From the NCBI GenBank assembly GCA_038210415.1, contig JBBQWS010000090.1, positions 1 through 6,486 of the forward strand: a stretch of 6,486 nt of DNA, given 5' to 3'. This stretch comes from JBBQWS01 sp038210415. Lineage in GTDB: Bacteria; Actinomycetota; Actinomycetes; Prado026. Position 1 is the first letter of the stretch. Each line of letters opens with the position of its first letter. The notes beneath the pieces were generated by a model that saw only the letters and a program-made list of their open reading frames with translations, made no database searches and was not told where the DNA came from. A program made the position numbers and the translations under genes. This document shows, in pieces, positions 1 to 5,912 of the stretch.

Positions 1-2
1 AG

Positions 3-317
3 TCCGCGGCCGAGGTCGCCGCCGTCATGCGGGCCCGCCGTGGTCTGGCCATCGAAGCCGGCCTGATCGTGGCGAACCCGCTGCCCGAGGCCGACGCGCT
101 CGACCGCGAGCTGCACGACTCGGTGCTCATGTCCGGGTTGCGCGCCGCCGACCGTTCCGGCGTGAGCGGCAAGGAAGTGACGCCGTTCCTGCTCGACTGG
201 TTCCACCGCGAGACGCGCGGTGCCAGCCTCGCAGCCAACATCACGATCATCTACAACAACGCCACGCTCGCCGCCCGGATTGCCGTGGCCGACGCGCCTC
301 CCCCGTTGCAGGCGTGA
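3..317 (+). CDS. psuG: Pseudouridine-5'-phosphate glycosidase (PsuG), C-terminal part only
   Basis: PsuG (IndA-like family) reversibly cleaves pseudouridine 5'-phosphate into uracil and ribose 5-phosphate in the cytoplasm. Only the last 104 residues are present. The frame is open from the window's left edge, so the start and the N-terminal catalytic part lie upstream. Visible family hallmarks are a VAAVMRAR helix, a LIVANPLPE strand-loop, a SGKEVTPFLL motif and a terminal SLAANI...NNATLAARIA segment, in the order expected near the PsuG C-terminus. The stop TGA overlaps the GTG start of the following PfkB kinase by 4 bp, which implies translational coupling. No truncation or frameshift is visible in the part present. 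The family call is strong. The function is inferred from family and from the kinase neighbour. Confidence 0.88.
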   Translation, partial: SAAEVAAVMRARRGLAIEAGLIVANPLPEADALDRELHDSVLMSGLRAADRSGVSGKEVTPFLLDWFHRETRGASLAANITIIYNNATLAARIAVADAPPPLQA

Positions 318-1201
318 CCCGGTTCGTCGTCGTCGGCGACCTCATGACCGACGTGGTGGCCTTGTCCACTGGACCGCTCGAGCTCGGCAGCGATACCAGG
401 GCAGTGGTCACTGTGTCGGGCGGTGGCTCCGCCGCGAACACCGCGGCGTGGCTCGCCCACCTGGGCCACACCGTGTCGTACCTCGGCCGCGTCGGGGCCG
501 ACCTGCTCGGCCGCGCCGCCGTCGTCGAGCTCGCCGGGTACGGCGTCGACACCAGGATCGAGGTGGACCCGGTGCTGCCCACCGGAGTCTGCGTGGTGGT
601 GGTCACTCCGGACGGCGAACGTTCGATGTTCCCGTCGGCTGGGGCCAACGAGGGGCTGCGCGGCGAGGACCTTCCGCTCGAGATGTTCGCGCAGGGCCAC
701 CACCTGCACCTGTCCGGGTACTCGCTGCTGAACCCAGGCTCTCGCGCTGCCGGGCTCGAGGCGCTCGGACGCGCCGCCGCCGCGGGGATGACCGCGTCCG
801 TCGACCCGTCGTCCGTCGGCCTGCTGAACGAGTGCGGGGTCGCGGCGTTCCTCGGCTGGACGACCGGGGCCGACCTGCTGCTGGCGAACGCCGAGGAGTC
901 GCTGCTGCTCTCGGGCCGGACCGACGTCGACGCCGCCGGCGGCGCGCTCCTTCGCCACTACCGCGAGGTCGTGGTCAAGACGGGGGCAGACGGGGCGCGC
1001 TGGTTCGGTTCGGACGGCGCCGTGGCCGGGGTGCCTTCGGTGCCTGCCCCGGTCGTCGACACCACCGGGGCAGGTGACACGTTCGCGGCCGGCTTCCTGC
1101 CGGCGTGGTGCTCCGGGACCGAGCCGACCGAGTCGCTGCGGGCCGGGTGCGCCGCCGCCGCCCTGGTCGTCGGTCGCACCGGCGCGCGACCGCCCCGCTA
1201 G
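314..1201 (+). CDS. PfkB-family carbohydrate kinase, probable pseudouridine kinase
   Basis: This 295-residue ribokinase-fold sugar/nucleoside kinase is close to normal length for the family. An N-terminal strand (FVVVGDLMTDVV) is followed by the first PfkB signature (GGGSAANTAAW, residues 36-46). Next come the N-A-E-E motif at 192-195, the K-T-G-A-D-G turn at 222-227 and the C-terminal signature DTTGAGDTFAAGF from 249, with D255 as the expected catalytic base and GAGD forming the anion hole. GTG at 314 is preferred as start: the next in-frame start, ATG at 344 (residue 11), would delete the first beta strand, and GTG 314 overlaps the psuG stop by 4 bp. No good Shine-Dalgarno is visible, consistent with coupling. 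PfkB sequence alone does not fix the substrate. Pseudouridine is inferred from the PsuG partner. A ribokinase or other nucleoside kinase is the alternative. Confidence 0.88.
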   Translation: MTRFVVVGDLMTDVVALSTGPLELGSDTRAVVTVSGGGSAANTAAWLAHLGHTVSYLGRVGADLLGRAAVVELAGYGVDTRIEVDPVLPTGVCVVVVTPDGERSMFPSAGANEGLRGEDLPLEMFAQGHHLHLSGYSLLNPGSRAAGLEALGRAAAAGMTASVDPSSVGLLNECGVAAFLGWTTGADLLLANAEESLLLSGRTDVDAAGGALLRHYREVVVKTGADGARWFGSDGAVAGVPSVPAPVVDTTGAGDTFAAGFLPAWCSGTEPTESLRAGCAAAALVVGRTGARPPR

Positions 1202-1207
1202 AGCCGG

Positions 1208-2524
1208 TCAGGGCCGTGAGCGAGCCTGCTCCCGGAGCCGGGTCGATGCCGCGCGCGTCCAGGGCTCGAGCTCGTCGTCGATGCGGGCGAGCCACGCCTC
1301 GTCCAGCACCACCAGTGGGGCAGCCGGAGGCAGCGACGACGCCAGCGAGTGCCGCAGGTCGGCGGGTGGGTGCGACGCGAAGGCCTGTCGCGGACGGACC
1401 GCAATCCGCCGCAGCTGACGCCGGACCTCGGCCGCCGGGAGCTGGAGCACCTGGGCCCGACCCGCGACGACGACGTCGCCTTGGCCGGACATGGCCTCGC
1501 GGCGCACCCCCAGGTCGAACGAGTCGCGCAGCAGCGAGCACGACTCCAGCGCCGCGGAGCCGCCCGGCCCGGCGACCCGGGCGCCGACGATGTCGGCCCA
1601 GTACTCGGCTCGCTGGGACGACCGCATCGTCGCCGCCCGCAGCGCGAGGTAGGCCCACCGCGGCACCAGGCCGACGACCTCGAGCAGGGCTCTGGTGATG
1701 ATGGACCCGAGGGCGACGAGCCCGCCCTCCTCCGTCCGCCACACCATGAGCTCCAGCCGGTCCGACGGGGCTGCCTCGGACCGCGCACCGCCGCCCTGGT
1801 CTGTCAGCCGGTACCACTCGTCCAGCGCCTCGAGAGCCGATCCGACCAGGAGTCCGCGCCGGGGGTCGGCGTTGACCTCGTGGCCCAGCTCGTGACCGAT
1901 CAGTGCCACGCGGGCCTGCGGCTCGAGGCAGTGCCAGAGCGGGAGACCGAGGACCAGCACCCGCCGCTGCCGCCAGCCGACCCGCGACACCCAGGCGTTG
2001 AAGTCGGCGTCGACACCCACCAGCTGCGGCACCGGGGCCCCGACCACGGCGGCGACCCGGGCGACGAGCTCGTACAACCAGGGCGCCTGCTCCTGCGTCA
2101 GCAACCAGGTGCCGTCTCGCAACGGGGCCGGACGAGGAAGCAGCAGGAACCCCACGCCGAGGGGAACGACCGCCAACGGGACCGCCACCCACCAAGGCCG
2201 GATCACGGCGAGGACCAGCACGCCCAGACCGACGGTCGCGAGGGTCAGCAGATGCACGGCCACCGCGAGCAGCCCGGCGAGGAGCCCTGCGCGGCCGGTC
2301 CGACGCAGCCCGACGCCTTCGCGAACGACCTCCTCGTACAAACCCTCGACCAGGCGCTCGCTCGCCCGGGCGGCCCAACGGGCCCGGCGAGTCGCCGGGG
2401 ACGGAGGCGGATGAGGATCGACGTTCCAGTCGCAGGACGGGCACCAGACGACTGTGCGGCCGCCGCCGGACGTCGGCGCGCAGCACTCGGGGCAGGTCGC
2501 CCCGCTCCCCATGGAGCCCGGCAT
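1208..2524 (-). CDS. M48-family membrane zinc metalloprotease with N-terminal zinc ribbon
   Basis: This 438-residue protein is related to the HtpX/Ste24 (M48) peptidases. Residues 11-31 form a zinc ribbon: C11/C14 (CPEC, then an extra C15) and C28/C31 (CPSC), followed by DWNVDP. Two hydrophobic stretches at about 79-109 and 111-129 look like membrane segments. The catalytic motif HELGH is at 211-215 (H211 and H215 bind zinc, E212 is the base). E307 in EYWAD (307-311) fits the third zinc ligand. If both stretches cross the membrane and the N-terminus is inside, the protease domain faces the cytoplasm as in HtpX; this topology is inferred. The natural role is probably membrane-protein quality control, but the substrate is unknown. 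ATG 2524 is chosen as start. ATG 2512 (residue 5) also keeps the zinc ribbon. Neither has a convincing Shine-Dalgarno, but a TANNNT-type -10 sits 7 nt before ATG 2524. The gene is divergent from the topoisomerase and convergent with the kinase. Confidence 0.9.
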   Translation of the reverse strand: MPGSMGSGATCPECCAPTSGGGRTVVWCPSCDWNVDPHPPPSPATRRARWAARASERLVEGLYEEVVREGVGLRRTGRAGLLAGLLAVAVHLLTLATVGLGVLVLAVIRPWWVAVPLAVVPLGVGFLLLPRPAPLRDGTWLLTQEQAPWLYELVARVAAVVGAPVPQLVGVDADFNAWVSRVGWRQRRVLVLGLPLWHCLEPQARVALIGHELGHEVNADPRRGLLVGSALEALDEWYRLTDQGGGARSEAAPSDRLELMVWRTEEGGLVALGSIITRALLEVVGLVPRWAYLALRAATMRSSQRAEYWADIVGARVAGPGGSAALESCSLLRDSFDLGVRREAMSGQGDVVVAGRAQVLQLPAAEVRRQLRRIAVRPRQAFASHPPADLRHSLASSLPPAAPLVVLDEAWLARIDDELEPWTRAASTRLREQARSRP

Positions 2525-2531
2525 GAGCGGA

Positions 2532-2537
2532 ACCGTA
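2532..2537 (-). promoter_or_regulatory. Candidate -10 element of the M48 protease gene (leaderless type)
   Basis: Read on the minus strand the hexamer is TACGGT, matching the actinobacterial TANNNT consensus. It ends 7 nt before the ATG at 2524, so transcription would begin at or next to the start codon. The absence of a clear Shine-Dalgarno ahead of this ATG fits leaderless expression. No recognisable -35 hexamer is seen at 17-19 nt. This is pattern matching only. Confidence 0.3.
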
Positions 2538-2550
2538 CCGCCCCGTTTCG

Positions 2551-2576
2551 CTGACCGCGACGACTTCGTCCGTCAG
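2551..2576. promoter_or_regulatory. Nested inverted repeat in the divergent intergenic region, candidate operator
   Basis: The outer arms are CTGAC (2551-2555) and GTCAG (2572-2576). The inner arms are GACGA (2559-2563) and TCGTC (2566-2570), around a CT centre. All ten arm pairs are perfect. The two levels are joined by 3 nt (CGC) on the left and 1 nt (C) on the right, so the dyad is slightly asymmetric. It occupies 26 bp of the 65-bp spacer between the protease and topoisomerase starts, upstream of the candidate topoisomerase -10 and close to the likely -35 regions of both genes. That placement suits a regulator-binding site. An RNA hairpin in a 5' leader is the alternative if transcription starts upstream. 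No regulator gene is visible in the window. Confidence 0.35.
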
Positions 2577-2579
2577 GGA
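2575..2579 (+). promoter_or_regulatory. Possible ribosome binding site of the topoisomerase gene
   Basis: AGGGA lies 10 nt before the ATG at 2590, slightly long but acceptable for a Shine-Dalgarno site. It supports ATG 2590 as start. It overlaps both the right arm of the inverted repeat and the candidate -10, so it is used only if the transcript begins upstream. Confidence 0.35.
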
Positions 2580-2583
2580 CAAT
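2578..2583 (+). promoter_or_regulatory. Possible -10 element of the topoisomerase operon
   Basis: GACAAT ends 6 nt before the ATG at 2590, the exact spacing expected for a leaderless start with +1 on the A. It matches TANNNT at the second and last positions but not the first, and no good -35 is seen. It competes with the AGGGA Shine-Dalgarno reading of the same bases. Confidence 0.22.
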
Positions 2584-2589
2584 GCGGTC

Positions 2590-5049
2590 ATGGCCCGACG
2601 CACTCCCGCACCTCCGCCCGAAGACTTCGTCGAACGGATCGTCGACGTCGACGTGTCCGAGGAGATGCGCGGCTCGTTCCTCGAGTACGCGTACTCCGTC
2701 ATCTACTCGCGAGCGCTGCCCGATGCCCGCGACGGGCTCAAACCCGTGCACCGCCGGATCCTTTACCAGATGGCCGACATGGGCCTGCGGCCCGATCGGG
2801 GCCACGTGAAGTCGGCCCGCGTCGTCGGCGAGGTCATGGGCAAGCTGCACCCGCACGGCGACGGCGCGATCTACGACGCCCTGGTCCGCATGGCGCAGCC
2901 GTTCGCGATGCGGGTGCCGCTGATCGACGGCCACGGCAACTTCGGCTCCCCGGACGACGGTCCTGCGGCCATGCGCTACACCGAGTGCCGACTCGACGCC
3001 GCGGCCCTGCTTCTCACCACCAGCATCGACGAGGACGTCGTCGACTTCGGCTCCAACTACGACGGCCAGCTGACCGAGCCGTCGGTGCTTCCGGCGGCTT
3101 TCCCGAACCTGCTGGTCAACGGGTCCGCCGGGATCGCGGTCGGCATGGCGACCAACATGCCCCCGCACAACCTCGGGGAGGTCGTCGCCGCGGCGCGACA
3201 CCTGATCAAGCACCCCACCGCTTCCCTCGACGACCTGATGCGCTTCGTCCCCGGGCCCGACCTGCCCACCGGTGGCAAGATCATCGGGCTCGACGGCGTC
3301 CGCGAGGCGTACGAGACCGGTCGCGGGGCCTTCCGGATCCGCTCGGCGACCCGGATCGAGAGCATCACCGCCCGACGCAAGGGCATCGTGGTCACCGAGC
3401 TGCCGTACGGCGTCGGGCCGGAGAAGGTGATCGAGAAGATCGCCGACCTGGTCAAGGCCAAGCGCCTGCAAGGGATCTCCGACGTCGCCGACCTCACCGA
3501 CGGCGAGCAGGGGCTCCGCCTGGTCATCGAGATCAAGAGCGGTTTCGTGCCCGAGGCGGTCCTGGAGCAGCTGTTCAAGCTGACCCCGATGGAGGACTCG
3601 TTCTCGATCAACAACGTGGCGCTGGTCGAGGGGCAGCCACGCACGTTGGGGCTCGGCGAGCTGCTGCGCGTGTACGTAGAGCACCGGCTCGACGTCGTCC
3701 GTCGGCGCACGGCGTACCGCAAGCGCAAGGCCGAGAGCCGCCTGCACCTCGTGCTCGGCCTGCTGATCGCGATCGTCGACATCGACGAGGTGATCCAGGT
3801 CATCCGCACGTCCGACGACGCCGCTGGCGCCAAGGCCCGGCTGATCGAGATCTTCGAGCTTTCCGACGTCCAGGCGACGTACATCCTCGACATGCCGCTG
3901 CGCCGGCTGACCCGCTTCAGCCGGCTCGAGCTCGAGAGCGAGCGAGACGAGCTGACCGAGACGATCGCCGGCCTGACCGCGATCCTCGACGACGACGTGC
4001 TGCTGCGCCGTACCGTCTCCGACGAGCTCGCCGACGTCGCGAAGAAGTTCGCCACCCCGCGTCGCACGGTGCTGCTCGAGTCGGCCGGGCTGCCGGTCGC
4101 CGCGGCCCCCGGAGCTCCCTCCGGCCTCGAGGTCGCCGACGACCCGTGCGTCGTCCTGCTCTCGTCGACCGGGCTGCTCGCCCGCGCCAGCACCGAGGGT
4201 CCGGCTGACGACGACACCGCTCGGACGAGGCACGACGTCATCACCTCCGTGGTGCGCGCGACCGTGCGAGGAACGGTCGGAGCGGTGACGAGCCAGGGCC
4301 GGATGCTCCGCCTGCCGGTGCTCGACCTGCCGTCGCTCCCCTCGACCGCCGCGCGCCCCAACCTGGCCGGGGGGGCGCCCTTGACCGAGTTCCTCGACCT
4401 CGCCCCCGGAGAGCGGGTGCTGACCCTGGCCTCGCTCGAGGAGTCGTCCCTGGGGCTTGCCCTCGGCACGGAGAAGGGCGTCGTGAAGCGGGTGCTCCCC
4501 GACTACCCGTCCGGGCGAGAGGCCTTCGAGCTGATCCGGCTGGACGAAGGCGACCGGGTCGTCGGCGCCGTGCCGATGCGGACCGGTGACGAAGACCTCG
4601 TCTTCGTCACCACCGACGCCCAGCTGCTGCGCTTCGGTGCAGCGTCGGTGCGACCACAGGGCCGCCCAGCCGGCGGAATGGCGGGGGTCAAGCTGTCCTC
4701 GGGTCAACGGGTGGTCTTCTTCGGCGCGGTCGACCCCAGCCGGCCCGCCGTAGTGGTCTCGATCGCCGGCTCGGCGGCGGCTCTGCCCGGCACCGAGCCC
4801 GGCTCGGTCAAGGTCACCCCGTACCCCGAGTACCCCGCCAAGGGCCGCGCCACCGGTGGGGTGCGCTGCCAGCGGTTCCTCCGGGGCGAGGACACCCTCC
4901 TGCTGGCCTGGGTCGGAGCAGGGCCGGCGCGTGCTGCCAGCGCCGCCGGCGTCCCCATCGACCTGCCCGAGCCGGACCCGCGTCGGGACGGATCGGGCAC
5001 GCCGCTGGCCCAACCGGTCGCCGCGGTCGCCGGTGGCGTCCCCGAGTGA
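2590..5049 (+). CDS. parC: DNA topoisomerase IV (type IIA) subunit A, actinobacterial ParC/GyrA2-like
   Basis: This is the breakage-reunion subunit of a type IIA topoisomerase; with a ParE/GyrB-like ATPase it passes one duplex through another in chromosome decatenation and supercoil control. It has 819 residues, normal for GyrA/ParC. The start region carries YSVIYSRALPDARDGLKPVHRR (split: YSVIYSRALP then DARDGLKPVHRR). HPHGDGAIYD is at 87-96. The catalytic tyrosine is Y130 in AAMRYTEC, with R129 beside it. I182 in GIAVGMATN matches the DNA-intercalating isoleucine of E. coli GyrA. A tower and coiled coil follow to about 500, then a beta-pinwheel of about five or six blade-like repeats (about 520-790). 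The canonical GyrA-box QRRGGKG is absent; the nearest is PAKGRATGGV at 749-758. That argues for topoisomerase IV rather than gyrase A. The ParE partner is not in the window. The stop overlaps the next start by 4 bp. Confidence 0.93.
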   Translation: MARRTPAPPPEDFVERIVDVDVSEEMRGSFLEYAYSVIYSRALPDARDGLKPVHRRILYQMADMGLRPDRGHVKSARVVGEVMGKLHPHGDGAIYDALVRMAQPFAMRVPLIDGHGNFGSPDDGPAAMRYTECRLDAAALLLTTSIDEDVVDFGSNYDGQLTEPSVLPAAFPNLLVNGSAGIAVGMATNMPPHNLGEVVAAARHLIKHPTASLDDLMRFVPGPDLPTGGKIIGLDGVREAYETGRGAFRIRSATRIESITARRKGIVVTELPYGVGPEKVIEKIADLVKAKRLQGISDVADLTDGEQGLRLVIEIKSGFVPEAVLEQLFKLTPMEDSFSINNVALVEGQPRTLGLGELLRVYVEHRLDVVRRRTAYRKRKAESRLHLVLGLLIAIVDIDEVIQVIRTSDDAAGAKARLIEIFELSDVQATYILDMPLRRLTRFSRLELESERDELTETIAGLTAILDDDVLLRRTVSDELADVAKKFATPRRTVLLESAGLPVAAAPGAPSGLEVADDPCVVLLSSTGLLARASTEGPADDDTARTRHDVITSVVRATVRGTVGAVTSQGRMLRLPVLDLPSLPSTAARPNLAGGAPLTEFLDLAPGERVLTLASLEESSLGLALGTEKGVVKRVLPDYPSGREAFELIRLDEGDRVVGAVPMRTGDEDLVFVTTDAQLLRFGAASVRPQGRPAGGMAGVKLSSGQRVVFFGAVDPSRPAVVVSIAGSAAALPGTEPGSVKVTPYPEYPAKGRATGGVRCQRFLRGEDTLLLAWVGAGPARAASAAGVPIDLPEPDPRRDGSGTPLAQPVAAVAGGVPE

Positions 5050-5906
5050 CGACGTGCTCGGAGCTGGCCCGCACCCTGCACGAGCCGCTCGCCGGCACCG
5101 CGCCGACGGCGACGGCCTGGGTGGCGATCGAGCAGGCCGGACCCTGGGGACCTCAGGCACTCACGTCGAGCCACCTGGACGCCGGGCTCGGCGCCGACCT
5201 GAGCACGGGCAGTGCCGACCTCCCCGTCACGGTCGTGCTGGTGCGCCGGCCGGGACGGCACGCGGACGACCACCGGACGCACGGTCCACGCTCGGTGTAC
5301 ATCGCATACACCGGCCATGAGGCTCCGTGGCTGGTGCACGCGATGGTTCGAGACCCGAGGGTCCTACTCGACCTCGACCTGGCTGCCGTCGCCCGTGGCG
5401 AACGTCCCGGACTCGGCCAGCTCGACCACGAACCGCTGGTGCTCGTGTGCACCAACGCGAAGCGCGACCTCTGCTGCGCCCTGTTGGGGCGCCCGACAGC
5501 AGCCGCCATGGAGGCCGACCGACCGGGCCGGGTGTGGGAGTCTTCGCACCTCGGCGGGCACCGCCTCGCTCCGACCGTGCTCTCGCTGCCCGACGGGTAC
5601 GTCTACGGCGGTGACCACGCCGCTTCGATGACCGTGGCGGCCGCCAGAGGACGCAGCTCGCTAGGACGGGCCGCGCAGTCGGCGGAGCTGGCTGCCCTCG
5701 TCGCCCTCGGCGCGGCGACCCCACGGGCGCTCGACGTACGCAGGGGCGACGGCGCGCATTGGGTGGTCACCGACCCGGTCGACGGTCGAGAACTGCCGGT
5801 GCGCGTCGACGAGCGCCCGTTGATGCCACCCCGCAAGGAGTCCTGTCTCAAAGGACCCGTCTCGAGCGTCTCGTACGCGGCAGGAGTGCTCCGCTCCGAC
5901 CCGTAG
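5046..5906 (+). CDS. Sucrase/ferredoxin-like protein, probable thioredoxin-fold [2Fe-2S] protein
   Basis: This 286-residue cytoplasmic protein belongs to the sucrase/ferredoxin-like family, named from an old annotation; an enzymatic sucrase role is not supported. The key motifs are CTNAKRDLCC (C135, C143, C144) and HLGGHRLAPT (H168, H172), followed by VLSLPDGYVYGG. In the related yeast protein Apd1, two cysteines and the two histidines of an HxGGH motif bind a non-Rieske [2Fe-2S] cluster, so C135, C143 or C144, H168 and H172 are the predicted ligands here. A further cysteine, C267, lies in a C-terminal motif, and C4 is near the N-terminus. The start is GTG 5046, overlapping the topoisomerase stop as GTGA, with weak GGTGG 9 nt upstream. 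The physiological role is unknown; electron transfer or redox stress handling is inferred. Confidence 0.87.
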   Translation: MTTCSELARTLHEPLAGTAPTATAWVAIEQAGPWGPQALTSSHLDAGLGADLSTGSADLPVTVVLVRRPGRHADDHRTHGPRSVYIAYTGHEAPWLVHAMVRDPRVLLDLDLAAVARGERPGLGQLDHEPLVLVCTNAKRDLCCALLGRPTAAAMEADRPGRVWESSHLGGHRLAPTVLSLPDGYVYGGDHAASMTVAAARGRSSLGRAAQSAELAALVALGAATPRALDVRRGDGAHWVVTDPVDGRELPVRVDERPLMPPRKESCLKGPVSSVSYAAGVLRSDP

Positions 5907-5911
5907 GGAAG
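5905..5911 (+). promoter_or_regulatory. Ribosome binding site before the carbonic anhydrase
   Basis: AGGGAAG overlaps the stop codon of the upstream gene. It lies only 1 nt before ATG 5913 (3 nt if the core is AGGGA) but 10 nt before the in-frame GTG at 5922. The spacing therefore leaves the true start undecided between residue 1 and residue 4. Confidence 0.45.
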
Positions 5912-5912
5912 A

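Noticed and set aside
1228..1242. Overlapping inverted repeats (GCTCC/GGAGC and CCCGG/CCGGG) near the convergent stops, as a bidirectional terminator
   Set aside because: The arms lie inside protease codons, have 1-2 nt centres and are not followed by a T-tract on either strand; GC-rich coding sequence explains them.
975..2702. A 575-codon minus-strand frame across the protease, the intergenic spacer and part of the kinase
   Set aside because: It is a different frame from the HELGH protease, has an Arg/Gly/Ala-rich translation without domains, and crosses the topoisomerase start and the kinase end.
2454..4208. A 584-codon plus-strand frame overlapping the protease start and the topoisomerase
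   Set aside because: The translation is a low-complexity Arg/Pro/Ala-rich string with no motif; it is the alternative frame of the real topoisomerase gene.
2590..5049. Calling the topoisomerase subunit gyrase A (gyrA)
   Set aside because: The canonical GyrA-box is missing, no gyrB or dnaA-region gene is adjacent, and the neighbours match the second type IIA enzyme of actinomycetes; the partner gene would settle it.
2245..5160. A 971-codon open frame on the minus strand antisense to the whole topoisomerase gene
   Set aside because: It is a typical high-GC shadow: its translation is rich in Arg, Gly, Asp, His and Val with no recognisable domain, and the opposite strand encodes an unmistakable topoisomerase with all catalytic motifs.
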